From Chitinophagaceae bacterium (GTDB taxonomy: Bacteria; Bacteroidota; Bacteroidia; Chitinophagales; Chitinophagaceae): a stretch of DNA of 64,000 nt. Below the pieces are notes generated by a model. The model saw nothing but the letters and a program-made list of their open reading frames with translations, was not told the origin of the DNA and ran no database searches. The stretch is from the NCBI GenBank assembly GCA_017307735.1, contig JAFKGR010000005.1, forward strand, positions 186,001 to 250,000, written 5' to 3'. The stretch's first letter is position 1, and each line of letters begins with the position of its first letter. The position numbers and the translations under genes are program-made. Below, in pieces: positions 42,218 through 51,431 of this stretch.

Positions 42218-43438
42218 TTAAAAGAGTATCCCAAGTATCAGGCACCCCAGCACAATCAAGGGGGCTGGAATCCTTGTGAAAGTAAGCAGGCAAAAAGTTC
42301 CTGCCACGGAAATCACATTTAGTAAACTGATTGTAGTGAAATCCCAGACATTCGTATCTTTCATCAGAAAGAAAAAGGCAGCAACCATAATTCCGACGAC
42401 CACCGCATTTATGCCCTCCAGCGACCGGTAAATGACAGCATATCTTTTAAGATTGTACCATACGGGATAAAAGAATAAAACCAAAAGTGCACTCGGCAAA
42501 AAAATAAAAACACTTCCAATCAAACACCCGAGCAGATGTAACGGAATTCCGTTTCCGCGAAGCACCAATCCTCCCATGTAGGAAGAAACTGAAAAAACAG
42601 GACCCGGAATGGCACGCACCAATCCCCATCCTGTCAGGTATTCCTGTGGAGACATATATTGGGTTTTTTTGCGCACCACAAATTGTTCGTACATCATAGG
42701 CATCAGTACATCGCCGCCGCCAAAGACGAGGCTTCCGTACCGATAGGTGTTTTCGGTAAGATTAAAAACGCGTTTGTTTTGCCAGTTCTGCTTTCGCGCC
42801 AGTTCGCTGAAATACCCAACGATCACAAAAATTAGTAAGAACAACCAGATGTTCGTCCACCGTATATGCTTGGGTGTTATTTTCACGTGTTCCGGAAATC
42901 TCTTTTTGCTGAAGTTGGTAACAATTCCTCCCAAAACAATTAGCACGGGAAATATCCAGGGTGTTTTGAAAAATAAAAAAGTAGCGATACCTCCAATAAG
43001 CATGATCAAAAAAGTCACCGTATTATTTACCAGGGTACGGTACATCTTCAAGGCAGCGAATGCAATGAATCCAATGGCCATCGGCTGGATAAACTTAAAA
43101 ATATCGAGACTTACATGAAATTCATTCACATACAAAACAGCGAACGAAAAAGCTCCCATCAGAATGCAGGCCGGCGTCAGCCAGATGAGTAAAGTAAGAA
43201 TGGCCAATGGAATTCCCCCTCGCTTGTAGCCGATGAGCGTAACCGTTTGGGTGGAAGAAGCGCCCGGCAACATCTGGCAAAAAGCTACATATTCCATCAG
43301 TTCATCCTGTGTGACATCTTTCCTTTTTTCAACAAAAGTCCGGATCATCATACCCAAATGGCCTTGCGGCCCGCCAAAAGCGGAGATGGTATAATAAAAA
43401 ACAGCTTTTAAAAAAGGAATATGCCTTTTTAATATCAT
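42218..43438 (-). CDS. chrA: Chromate transporter, ChrA family
   Basis: A 406-residue inner-membrane protein with two CHR domains, the form that can export chromate. The first repeat has [11 protein letters not shown] and [13 protein letters not shown]; the second has [10 protein letters not shown] and [13 protein letters not shown]. About ten to twelve hydrophobic segments are visible. Many chromosomal homologues have no known role in chromate resistance, so the substrate is by family only. It ends seven bases before the convergent coiled-coil gene. Confidence 0.9.
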   Translation of the reverse strand: MILKRHIPFLKAVFYYTISAFGGPQGHLGMMIRTFVEKRKDVTQDELMEYVAFCQMLPGASSTQTVTLIGYKRGGIPLAILTLLIWLTPACILMGAFSFAVLYVNEFHVSLDIFKFIQPMAIGFIAFAALKMYRTLVNNTVTFLIMLIGGIATFLFFKTPWIFPVLIVLGGIVTNFSKKRFPEHVKITPKHIRWTNIWLFLLIFVIVGYFSELARKQNWQNKRVFNLTENTYRYGSLVFGGGDVLMPMMYEQFVVRKKTQYMSPQEYLTGWGLVRAIPGPVFSVSSYMGGLVLRGNGIPLHLLGCLIGSVFIFLPSALLVLFFYPVWYNLKRYAVIYRSLEGINAVVVGIMVAAFFFLMKDTNVWDFTTISLLNVISVAGTFCLLTFTRIPAPLIVLGCLILGILF

Positions 43439-43494
43439 TTTTACGATAAAAAATTATAAGGACAGTTCAGGCAACAAAGGCTGCTTTGGCTGTT

Positions 43495-44439
43495 TTATTT
43501 CTTAAGTCCGATTTCTTTTAACCGTTCTTCCAGGTATTCTCCGGCAGTGATATCTTCATATTGTTTGGGATGAGTGGCATCTATGCAGCTTGCCAGACAT
43601 GCCAGGCTCATTGAAGATTTCGGATGCAGGAAGAACGGGATAGAAAACCTTGAGGTGTGCCACAATTCACGAGGAGGATTTACCACACGGTGGGTGGTAC
43701 TCTTCAATTTATTGTTGGTAAACCGCTGTAACATATCCCCCACATTCACCACAATCTGATTGGGCTGGCTCTTTACCGGAATCCAGGTATTCTGTTTTGT
43801 CAATACCTGCAACCCATCAGCACTGGCTCCCACAAGCAATGTGATCAGATTAATGTCCTCGTGTTGTTCTGCACGGATAGAGCTCCTGGGCTCCTGAGTA
43901 ATCGGAGGATAATGAATGGCCCGGAGGATACTGTTCCCTTCATTCACATATTCATCAAAATAATGCTCTTTCAATCCCAAAAACAGGGAGATGGCGCTCA
44001 GCAAAGCTTTCCCGGATTTTTCAAAAGCACGATAGGCTTTTTCAATTGTCGCATTAAATTCAGCAATCTCTTTTACCAGCACATTGTCCGGATATTCCTT
44101 TTTTAACGGATGACTGTCCGGAACCATTTGCCCAAATTGAAAGAACTCTTTCAAATCGGGAGCCTCGCTTCCTTTTGCGTGTTCCCTTCCAAAAGAAGTA
44201 TATCCTCTTTGGCCACCAAGTTCAATAATTTCGTAATTCTTTTTCCTCGCAAGAGGCAGCGCAAAAAATTGTTGCACATATTTGTAAATGTCGGCAATCA
44301 AATCCTCGGAAATACCGTGGTTTCTGACTGTCACAAACCCCACTTCTTCAAAAGCCTTTCCCAACTGTTGTACAAATTCTTCTCTGTGCTGCCTGCTGCC
44401 ATCGGTAAACCGGGCAAGATCTACAATAGGGATTTCCAT
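43495..44439 (-). CDS. 2-oxoglutarate/Fe(II)-dependent oxygenase, isopenicillin N synthase-like
   Basis: A 314-residue soluble enzyme of the non-haem iron oxygenase superfamily. The N-terminal DIOX_N part has PIVDLARF and FVTVRNHGIS; the iron ligands are His-x-Asp in EQHEDINLITLL and a later His in KSTTHRVVNP, and the Arg binding 2-oxoglutarate is in TSRFSIPFF. Homologues act on many substrates, including desaturation, hydroxylation and ethylene formation. No pathway genes flank it, so the substrate cannot be guessed. Confidence 0.85.
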   Translation of the reverse strand: MEIPIVDLARFTDGSRQHREEFVQQLGKAFEEVGFVTVRNHGISEDLIADIYKYVQQFFALPLARKKNYEIIELGGQRGYTSFGREHAKGSEAPDLKEFFQFGQMVPDSHPLKKEYPDNVLVKEIAEFNATIEKAYRAFEKSGKALLSAISLFLGLKEHYFDEYVNEGNSILRAIHYPPITQEPRSSIRAEQHEDINLITLLVGASADGLQVLTKQNTWIPVKSQPNQIVVNVGDMLQRFTNNKLKSTTHRVVNPPRELWHTSRFSIPFFLHPKSSMSLACLASCIDATHPKQYEDITAGEYLEERLKEIGLKK

Positions 44440-44520
44440 TTTCTTGTGATTTAAAAAAAGATTAAAAAAGGATAGCCCAAGTTAAAAATTAATCGGGAAA
44501 TACCTCCGGATTTTATATTT

Positions 44521-44877
44521 CTATTTTGAGGCATGCAGCCTGTTCAGTTCTTCCCAGTATTCAGCAGCACGACGGGTGTGAGGTATGACAATAGTACCGC
44601 CCACCACATTTGCCACCGCAAAGATTTCGTAAATCTGTTCTGTTGTAATTCCCAATCCGTGGCAGGTTCCCAAATGATAGCGGATACAATCATCACAACG
44701 GAGCACCATGCTCGCAACAAGTCCGAGCATCTCTTTGGTCTTTTTGTCGATAGCGCCATCCATGTAAGTATTTGTGTCCAGATTCCACAGGCGTTTGATA
44801 ACAAGGTTGTTTTTACTCAGAATGACATCGTTCATTTTGGAACGGTAGTCATTAAACTCCTTAACGATATCTCCCAT
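44521..44877 (-). CDS. Carboxymuconolactone decarboxylase/AhpD-family protein
   Basis: A 118-residue alkylhydroperoxidase-like protein. The redox motif CxxC (Cys61 and Cys64) with the nearby His is in CDDCIRYHLGTCHG; the helix IYEIFAVANVVGGT is also typical of the family. I start at the ATG at 44877, ten bases after the preceding gene's stop; the longer frame would run into that gene. It is the last gene of a three-gene unit with a small membrane protein and a PfkB kinase. Family members protect against peroxides or act as decarboxylases; which applies here is unknown. Confidence 0.83.
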   Translation of the reverse strand: MGDIVKEFNDYRSKMNDVILSKNNLVIKRLWNLDTNTYMDGAIDKKTKEMLGLVASMVLRCDDCIRYHLGTCHGLGITTEQIYEIFAVANVVGGTIVIPHTRRAAEYWEELNRLHASK

Positions 44878-44887
44878 AAAAAATATT

Positions 44888-45175
44888 TTAAGGTTTTCCG
44901 ATATTATTGATGTCTTCATTATCCTGATCGGGAAATTTGTTCAGGATGCTGTGTATTGAAAAATAACTTGTAAAGGCAAATGCAATTCCTACAATGTAAA
45001 CGGATAGCAGATTATTCAGGCCGAAAATCATAAAACCAATCATAACGCCGATTATTTCGGCGAGTATCCATCCGGCAACAAAATAAATTTGCCATGTTGA
45101 CGGCTTCAGTCCCTTATTCTTAGCCATTTTTCCAATTTCAATGGAAAGCCAGATCAAAACAATTATTTCAAGCAC
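44888..45175 (-). CDS. Small membrane protein, 95 residues
   Basis: Three hydrophobic segments (MLEIIVLIWLSIEIG, IYFVAGWILAEIIGVMIGF and LLSVYIVGIAFAFTSYF) with an acidic tail (FPDQDNEDINN). It sits six bases after the PfkB kinase gene and ten before the CMD gene, so it is the middle gene of the operon. I recognise no family; no functional claim is made. Confidence 0.7.
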   Translation of the reverse strand: MLEIIVLIWLSIEIGKMAKNKGLKPSTWQIYFVAGWILAEIIGVMIGFMIFGLNNLLSVYIVGIAFAFTSYFSIHSILNKFPDQDNEDINNIGKP

Positions 45176-45181
45176 ACCAAG

Positions 45182-46102
45182 CTAAAATTTCAAATCAAAA
45201 TTTACCAACTGCACAAATTTATCCAGTCGGTTTTGAATATCCCTGTTATCAATTTCTTTTAACATCAGCGGACCAAATTTTTCAACACAAAAACTTGCCA
45301 GCGCACTTCCATAAATGATGGCGGTCTTCATACTTTCAAAACTGATATCTCCGGTTTGTGCAAGATGGCCGATAAAACCTCCGGCAAAAGTATCTCCCGC
45401 GCCGGTTGGATCGAAAACATCCTCAAGGGGCAGGGCCGGTGCAAAGAAAACGGAATCCTTATCAAACAGCAGGGCGCCATGTTCGCCCTTTTTAATAACC
45501 AGATAGGAAGGTCCCATCTCCAAAATAGATTTGGCTGATTTGACCAGAGAATAATCGCCACTCAGCTGGCGGGCTTCGCTGTCGTTGATCATCAATACGT
45601 CCACTTTTTTCAGCACTTTTTTGAGATCATCCATCGCTGTTTCCATCCAGTAATTCATGGTGTCCATAACCACCAGCTTTGGTCTTTTTTTCAATTGATG
45701 AATAACGCTCAACTGAAGCGACGGCATAACGTTTCCGAGCATCAGGTAATCTGCATCCTGATATGAATCCGGAACTTTCGGATTGAAATCGGCCAATACA
45801 TTCAAATCGGTAACAAGCGTATCCCTCGCATTCATATCGAGATGATATTTTCCGCTCCAGAAAAAAGATTTTTTTCCGTTCACTATTTCAACGCCATCCA
45901 ACTGTACTCCGCGATTTTTTAAATCAGTAAGTTCCTGAATGGGGAAATCTTCGCCAACAATAGAAATCTGTTGCAATGGATGGGTAAGATGGCTGGCGGC
46001 GTATGCAGCATAAGTGGCAGATCCTCCAATAACTTTTTCTGTTTTTCCGAAAGGTGTTTCAATGGCGTCAAATGCCATGGTGCCAAGAATGATAATGGCC
46101 AT
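45182..46102 (-). CDS. PfkB-family carbohydrate/nucleoside kinase
   Basis: A 306-residue ribokinase-like enzyme. Substrate-binding VIGGSATYAAYAAS is near residue 25 and the ATP-binding, catalytic DPTGAGDTFAGGF is near residue 229. Such kinases phosphorylate sugars or nucleosides; adenosine-kinase-like members in Bacteroidota share the MAIIILGTMAFDA type of start. It leads the operon with a small membrane protein and a CMD protein, and has a TACTTTTG box 27 bases upstream. The substrate is unknown. Confidence 0.88.
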   Translation of the reverse strand: MAIIILGTMAFDAIETPFGKTEKVIGGSATYAAYAASHLTHPLQQISIVGEDFPIQELTDLKNRGVQLDGVEIVNGKKSFFWSGKYHLDMNARDTLVTDLNVLADFNPKVPDSYQDADYLMLGNVMPSLQLSVIHQLKKRPKLVVMDTMNYWMETAMDDLKKVLKKVDVLMINDSEARQLSGDYSLVKSAKSILEMGPSYLVIKKGEHGALLFDKDSVFFAPALPLEDVFDPTGAGDTFAGGFIGHLAQTGDISFESMKTAIIYGSALASFCVEKFGPLMLKEIDNRDIQNRLDKFVQLVNFDLKF

Positions 46103-46129
46103 AATTCAATGAGGTTTTTTTAAACGCTG

Positions 46130-46137
46130 CAAAAGTA
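46130..46137 (-). promoter_or_regulatory. -7 box TACTTTTG of the PfkB operon
   Basis: Exact TAnnTTTG on the minus strand, 27 bases before the ATG at 46102. Confidence 0.55.
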
Positions 46138-46175
46138 AGGTATGATGAGTGGAGTTGGGTTTTTAAAGTCGGAGT

Positions 46176-46222
46176 GTTTCGCGTTCCATGTTTCAAGTTT
46201 CGCGTTCCGGGTTCTGAGTTCC
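46176..46222. repeat. Short degenerate intergenic repeat
   Basis: GTTTCGCGTTCC occurs exactly at 46176-46187 and 46197-46208, with a degenerate third unit GTTCTGAGTTCC at 46211-46222. Non-coding repeats of this kind occur between genes in some Bacteroidota genomes. Confidence 0.55.
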
Positions 46223-46278
46223 AAGATTACCCCTTTGTTATGAAATGAAAGCCGAAACCTAAAATTTTCAAACCCCAC

Positions 46279-47628
46279 TCACCTCCCAATCCCGGGAACC
46301 ACTGGCAGGCTTTCATTTCCTGTCTCTGAAACGGCTTCTACGGCAAAGAAATAATTGTCTTTGGAATAAGGCAGGCGGATCGAAGTGTCTTTTGTAAAAA
46401 ATTTCTTTTGCCAAATTGATTCTGCTGTTTTACGTATGAGCACGTAATAGCCGGAAACTTTTTTATTGGCAGGAGCTTCCCATTTCAAATCTGTAAAATT
46501 TGTAAGTTGCCGTACTTCAATTTTTACATTCTGCGGCTTACCGGGCGCCTTGGCCAGATTAGCAAGCGTTGATAAATTGACTCCCGTATTTTTTCTCAAA
46601 TATTCAAAGTCGATATGTTCGGTAAGGTCTCCGTAAGAAATCCCGTTCTCCTCCCGGATGTCCTGATGTTGACGGGTAAAGTTTTCATTCATCTCCGTAA
46701 GCCTGACTGCAGTAAATCCATTGTTTAAAAACGGCAAATGATCTCCTCCTCTCAAAAACCGGTCGGTACGGTATTCCAGAATGACATGTAAGTTATCGAC
46801 ATAGCGCTCGGCTGTTTCTTTTACATAACGGGCCAGCTGTCTTGAATTGCCGTCGTTTTCTAAACCAAGTGAAATAATCCTTCGAATTTGTTCTTCCGTT
46901 TTGTAGTGAGGAATTCCTTCGCTGAACACACGAATCTCGGTATTATTGATAATATTTGTACCGCTGCTATTATTGCTTCCCACAATGTCATTATTCAACA
47001 TGGCAGCCACATTCCAATTTTCCTTCTTTGCTTTATTAGCAAGAAAAGTACTTCCCAAAAGCCCCTGCTCTTCACCGCTTACCGCAACAAAAATGACAGT
47101 GGCAGGAAAAGAATGCTGGCTCATCACCCTCGCACATTCCATTACAGCCGCTGTACCGCTTCCGTCGTCGTCCGCTCCTGGAGCAATACCCACGCTATCC
47201 ATGACATCTGTTCGCCGGCTATCGAGATGTCCGCTAATGATGAGGATCCGGTTGTCATTAGGGTCGGTTCCTTTTAAAACACCCATGACATTTCCGAGAA
47301 GTACCGGCCGGTTTATCCGTTTGCCATCGGCAGGAAGAGTAACAGTGTCTATAAAGGCTCTTAGCCGTCCGTCCGATTTGGATGCGAATTCCCGGAATTT
47401 TTGAAGTACATAATTTCTGGCAGCGCCAATGCCCGTTTTCGGATTGGTCCGGCTGCTCAGCGTGTGGCGTGTTCCGAAGGCCACCAAATGTGTGATATAA
47501 CTCCTGAGTGAGTCAGGATTAATTTCCTGGACCATCTGTTCAATTTCGGTGTCGCGATTGACGGTAACCGGCTGGCTGTAAACTTTATTCAGGTAAAACA
47601 AAGAGATTAGCAAAAGGATTTTTTTCAT
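46279..47628 (-). CDS. Secreted M28-family zinc aminopeptidase with fibronectin III-like tail
   Basis: A 449-residue exported peptidase. After a signal peptide (LLLISLFYLNKVYSQ), the two-zinc active site of M28 is clear: SGHLDSR, then GADDDGSG, SGEEQGLLGS and NNDIVGSN, with a late HQDIREENG. A C-terminal domain from about residue 360 looks like a fibronectin III-type module (FTDLKWEAP, SGYYVLIRK). It may act at the cell surface or outside; no T9SS sorting signal is evident. It stands alone, with a short intergenic repeat beyond its end. Confidence 0.88.
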   Translation of the reverse strand: MKKILLLISLFYLNKVYSQPVTVNRDTEIEQMVQEINPDSLRSYITHLVAFGTRHTLSSRTNPKTGIGAARNYVLQKFREFASKSDGRLRAFIDTVTLPADGKRINRPVLLGNVMGVLKGTDPNDNRILIISGHLDSRRTDVMDSVGIAPGADDDGSGTAAVMECARVMSQHSFPATVIFVAVSGEEQGLLGSTFLANKAKKENWNVAAMLNNDIVGSNNSSGTNIINNTEIRVFSEGIPHYKTEEQIRRIISLGLENDGNSRQLARYVKETAERYVDNLHVILEYRTDRFLRGGDHLPFLNNGFTAVRLTEMNENFTRQHQDIREENGISYGDLTEHIDFEYLRKNTGVNLSTLANLAKAPGKPQNVKIEVRQLTNFTDLKWEAPANKKVSGYYVLIRKTAESIWQKKFFTKDTSIRLPYSKDNYFFAVEAVSETGNESLPVVPGIGR

Positions 47629-47680
47629 TATAAAGGATAGTTTGGATGAAGGTAAAAATTCTGATGCAAACGTGAAGACG

Positions 47681-47709
47681 AAAAAAGGGCTGAGACAAAT
47701 CCCAGCCCC
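47681..47709 (-). terminator. Hairpin terminator after btuB-like gene
   Basis: Stem GGGCTG (47687-47692) with CAGCCC (47703-47708). On the minus strand it is followed by six Ts, as expected for the end of the btuB-like transcript, about 45 bases after its stop. Confidence 0.7.
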
Positions 47710-47752
47710 TCAAAGGGTACGAATCAGCAAACTCTGCCAATGAAGTAGTGTT

Positions 47753-49684
47753 TCAGAGACTAATCATCGCTCCCGCCATAAGGTTGAATCCACGCGTATT
47801 GTACCCGCGCGAAGTAAAATATTTCCGGTTGGTCAGGTTTTGAATATCCGTAAAAAAGGTTAAACACTTTGTGGCTTTGTAATTAACGTGTGCCCCCAGA
47901 GTGTAATAGCCATCAAGCACATAGGGGATGCTCATGTAATTAGCTTCAAAAGATTTTCCGGCTGCATGAAAGTTGATTCCGATGTACAGTGCTTTGGCCG
48001 GGTTCAAATTGACAGAGGCATTCACCATATTTTCAGGCCGTTTATAGAGATTAAAATAACCGCTGTCTTTGCCATTTGCAAGTGTTGTTATTTTGCCATC
48101 AGTATAAGTGTAATTGGCGCTGAAAGAAATTTTTTCTGTTATCCGAAGCCGGATTTCTGTTTCAAATCCTTTATCTTTTTGTTTGTCGCCATTCATATAT
48201 TTTCCGGCAAAGGTGATGGGGTCTGAATAGAAGAATATAACATCTCTGCCTGTGCGTGAATAGGCGGTTGCGCGAAGATACAGACGTACATTGTTATATT
48301 GAATTCCCAATTCAGTTGAAATATCTGATTCCGGACGCAAAGATTTATTGCCATATTCAGAATACAATTGATACAAAGTAGGTACATGATATCCGGAGGA
48401 AAGATTGGCATATACTTTATAGAACTTTCCGAAGTTGAAAAACGGGTTGAGGGTGGATGTATAATTGCCGCCATACACATTGTGGTGATTAAACCGACCG
48501 CCGGTTTCTATACCAAATCCGGAATGTCCGTTGTATAACAGGGATGCATACCCGCTGATTTGATGTGTGTGGGCGCTGTCGGGGGAAATGGGTTTGGCGG
48601 GAAATCCAAAATCGGGAAGAAAAAAATACAACTGACTGGTGGAGTTGTAACGGTAATCAACTCCGGACAACAGAGTGACTTCGTCCGAAAGTTTCAGATT
48701 GGTGAATGCCTCTGCGTAATGGCTGAATCCGTTGTACCGGCCCTTTTGAAATTTAATAAAACCCGGCACATCAGTTGAGTCATCCACAAAATGGCGATTG
48801 TACCAGTTGGAATAATACTGAATACGTAACAGGCCGTTTTTTAATTTCTTGTCGAGCATCACGCCAGCGATGGTATTGTTATTGTCGAAGGTGTAATCTT
48901 TGTCATCAATAAATGCCCCGGCATCAATGGCGGCAGAATCGCGACTGTATTTCCCAAAAAATTTCAAATCAATTCCCTCATTTATTTTCCATCCGAATTT
49001 GGCCATGAACAAATCCCGGTTAAATCCGTCCCGGTCGAAACCGCCTTTTCCTGTGGAATCGTATGCTGAGCTGAATCCTTTGCTGTATAATTTTGAATAA
49101 CTAATAAGGTAGTCAGAACCCTTTTTCAGTTTCCCCGAAATTGTCAGGTTGCCGCGGTAGGTGTTGTAGGACCCTGCCGACAGTTGCGCATTGAGATTCA
49201 TTTTTTTGTCGCTCTCCTTTGTGGTGATAAGATTGATTACTCCGGCTACGGCGTCAGATCCATAAAGTGTGGATTGTGAACCCTTCATGATTTCAATCCG
49301 CTGGAGAGTGTTGAGATCAAAATTGTTCAAATCAAATTCTCCGGTAACAGATGAAGGATCGTAAAGTGGTATGCCATCCAAAAGAATCAGGGTATTTCCT
49401 GAGGATGCTCCGCGGAGGAATACTGCCGGGGCAGTACCTAATGGATTGTCAGCTCCGTTGATAGTAATTCCCGAAGTCATATTCATGAGCTCAGGCAGGG
49501 TTTTCCCCGCATTTTCCTGAATCATTTTGTGAGAAATAACCGTCACCGTTTTGCCGATAAGGCTTTGTTTGACCGGGGTTTTGGTAGCGGTCACAATGAC
49601 CTCATCCAGAATTTTGGCGCTGTCCTGCGCGCGGGCTGTTTGCAGTGAAAAAATGGCTGCGGCAACAAAAAAAATACGGTTCAT
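47753..49684 (-). CDS. btuB: TonB-dependent vitamin B12 receptor (BtuB-like)
   Basis: A 643-residue outer-membrane receptor that would take up cobalamin with TonB energy. Signal peptide (SLQTARAQD), TonB-box-like DEVIVTATKTP near residue 27, a plug with GNTLILLDGIPLYDPS and IEIMKGSQSTLYGSDAVAG, and a barrel ending FNLMAGAMISL. A cobalamin riboswitch lies in its leader, which is the strongest evidence for the ligand. No btuCDF or corrinoid synthesis genes are nearby, so the rest of the pathway is elsewhere. A hairpin terminator follows. Confidence 0.9.
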   Translation of the reverse strand: MNRIFFVAAAIFSLQTARAQDSAKILDEVIVTATKTPVKQSLIGKTVTVISHKMIQENAGKTLPELMNMTSGITINGADNPLGTAPAVFLRGASSGNTLILLDGIPLYDPSSVTGEFDLNNFDLNTLQRIEIMKGSQSTLYGSDAVAGVINLITTKESDKKMNLNAQLSAGSYNTYRGNLTISGKLKKGSDYLISYSKLYSKGFSSAYDSTGKGGFDRDGFNRDLFMAKFGWKINEGIDLKFFGKYSRDSAAIDAGAFIDDKDYTFDNNNTIAGVMLDKKLKNGLLRIQYYSNWYNRHFVDDSTDVPGFIKFQKGRYNGFSHYAEAFTNLKLSDEVTLLSGVDYRYNSTSQLYFFLPDFGFPAKPISPDSAHTHQISGYASLLYNGHSGFGIETGGRFNHHNVYGGNYTSTLNPFFNFGKFYKVYANLSSGYHVPTLYQLYSEYGNKSLRPESDISTELGIQYNNVRLYLRATAYSRTGRDVIFFYSDPITFAGKYMNGDKQKDKGFETEIRLRITEKISFSANYTYTDGKITTLANGKDSGYFNLYKRPENMVNASVNLNPAKALYIGINFHAAGKSFEANYMSIPYVLDGYYTLGAHVNYKATKCLTFFTDIQNLTNRKYFTSRGYNTRGFNLMAGAMISL

Positions 49685-49783
49685 AAAAAAGTTTTGTTGC
49701 TGTCAGTGAAAAAAGGGGAAATACGCCGAAACGTTTGTTGATCCCTGCCTTTCCTCCCGAAAGCATGTGAAAAAATAGTTGCA

Positions 49784-49978
49784 ATGGCAGGTCTTCTGGC
49801 TTTTCCGTCTCCCTGATTTTCCTTCCCATTCCGCCTGCAGCGGAACAGTGGATTTTGGTTTCAGGAAGTTACCACCTGGGTGGCACTGGAATTACAGCTA
49901 CGGGGATAGCTCCGGTTTTGCACCGGATTCCCATTTTAATTCTCTGATTTATTTTATCAGATGAAACCGATTACGCGG
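49784..49978 (-). ncRNA. Cobalamin riboswitch
   Basis: On the minus strand the leader contains the family's conserved elements in order: GGGAATCCGGTGCAAAACC, the central GAGCTATCCCCG region, the TGCCAC of the core, then GGGAAGG and the B12-box-like stretch AGCCAGAAGACCTGCC. It ends about 100 bases before the btuB-like ATG. It would lower receptor synthesis when cobalamin is plentiful, by blocking translation or by termination; which of these is not clear from the sequence. Confidence 0.92.
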
Positions 49979-49979
49979 G

Positions 49980-49987
49980 CAAATGTA
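49980..49987 (-). promoter_or_regulatory. -7 box TACATTTG of the riboswitch transcript
   Basis: Exact TAnnTTTG on the minus strand directly upstream of the riboswitch, which gives a natural 5' end for the aptamer. Confidence 0.6.
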
Positions 49988-50081
49988 GGAGAATTTTCTT
50001 TTGAATAAAAAATCCCTTTTGCTCCCAAATTTCATTTTCCCACAATGTTCTAATTTGTGAAGATTGTAACTTCATCACAGA

Positions 50082-51425
50082 ATGAAAAAGCCGGAAAGAC
50101 TTCTGGGGTTGTTTGATGTATCGGTATTGATGGTAAGCCTTGTGTTGGGCATGGGTATTTTTCGTACACCCGTCAACGTAGCCGCGGCAGTCAGCAGTCC
50201 GGTGATTTATTTTCTGAGTTGGGTGGCAGGTGGTGTGGTGGCATTTTGCGGCGCGCTTACTTATGCGGAAATTGGAAATCGCCTGCCTGTCACAGGCGCG
50301 TATTACAAAGTTTTCTCTTACGCCTATCACCCTTCCATTGCATTTTCGATTAATTGCATCATCATCGTCAGCAATGCCGCAACGCTCGGCGGTGTGGCCC
50401 TGATTGGAGGAGAATATATCACAGGTGTTATTTTCCCGGGAAGGACCTCTGCGAGTTTAGAAACTATTCAATTGATTATTGCCATCTTTTCTGTGCTTCT
50501 GTTTTACGGGGTCAACCTGCTCGGATTAAAAACGAGTGCCCACACACAAAATGTGCTCACCGTCGTGAAAGTCCTTTTGGTGATAGCGCTGATCATGCCG
50601 CTGTTTTTTGCAGATACACCACCCATACAGTTTCACAATACACATGTTTCAGAAAGCGTGTGGTCATATTTGAGGTCTTTCGGAATTGGTTTTGTCGCTG
50701 TAAGCTTTACCTATGGCGGATACCAGCAAACTATAAATTTCGGTGAAGAAATCCGGAAACCTCAAAAAACGTTGCCGCGAGCCATTTTCATTGGCATTTC
50801 CATTATCCTGCTCTTGTATTTGCTCATCAATTTGGCCTATGTCAAAGTAATCGGTTACGATGCACTGGGAAAATCCACCAACATAGCGGCTATTATGGCG
50901 GGTAAGGTATTCGGGCATGCATCGGAAACCATTTTATCTGTCCTGTTGTTTTTGAGTGTGCTTGCTTATGTGAATGTTTTATTGATGAGCAATCCGCGCG
51001 TTATGTCGGCCATGAGTACTGATAAAATTTTGCCTGCCGCCTTCAATCGCAGAAATGACAAGACAGGTGTACTTGCCACATCGCTCAGTGTGTTTGCCGC
51101 TCTTTGTATCATCATTGTTTTCTGGGCAAAAACATTTGACACCATTCTGAGCTTTACCATTTTTCTTGATTGTTTTGGTATGGTGCTTTCCTCCGCGAGC
51201 ATTTTTATTTTAAGAAAAAGAAACACGCATCCCGAGGGTATTGAGTTTTACAAAATGAAGTGGTATCCGGTCATGCCTGTCATTTTTATTCTCGCTTATA
51301 CTTTTGTGGGGATAAGCATATTTGTCACCGATACCGGAATCAGCCTGATTGCCCTTGCGGTATTGCTGGCCTTTATGATTATTTATTTTGCTTTTATCGG
51401 AAACCGTCAACGAATAAAAATTTGA
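50082..51425 (+). CDS. APC-superfamily amino-acid permease
   Basis: A 447-residue inner-membrane transporter with about twelve helices. The first helix has the unwound substrate-binding motif SLVLGMGIFRTP; the helix with GFVAVSFTYGGYQQTINFGEEIRKPQ and PRAIFIG matches the LAT/APC-type amino-acid transporters. It ends six bases before a Cys/Met-metabolism PLP enzyme, so the pair is probably one transcript. That link makes a sulfur amino acid or cystathionine-like substrate possible, which is inference. It diverges from the B12-riboswitch gene. Confidence 0.86.
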   Translation: MKKPERLLGLFDVSVLMVSLVLGMGIFRTPVNVAAAVSSPVIYFLSWVAGGVVAFCGALTYAEIGNRLPVTGAYYKVFSYAYHPSIAFSINCIIIVSNAATLGGVALIGGEYITGVIFPGRTSASLETIQLIIAIFSVLLFYGVNLLGLKTSAHTQNVLTVVKVLLVIALIMPLFFADTPPIQFHNTHVSESVWSYLRSFGIGFVAVSFTYGGYQQTINFGEEIRKPQKTLPRAIFIGISIILLLYLLINLAYVKVIGYDALGKSTNIAAIMAGKVFGHASETILSVLLFLSVLAYVNVLLMSNPRVMSAMSTDKILPAAFNRRNDKTGVLATSLSVFAALCIIIVFWAKTFDTILSFTIFLDCFGMVLSSASIFILRKRNTHPEGIEFYKMKWYPVMPVIFILAYTFVGISIFVTDTGISLIALAVLLAFMIIYFAFIGNRQRIKI

Positions 51426-51431
51426 GTTAAT

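Noticed and set aside
42885..42897. CACGTG-containing stretch in chrA resembling half of parS
   Set aside because: Only about half the consensus matches and it lies inside a coding region.
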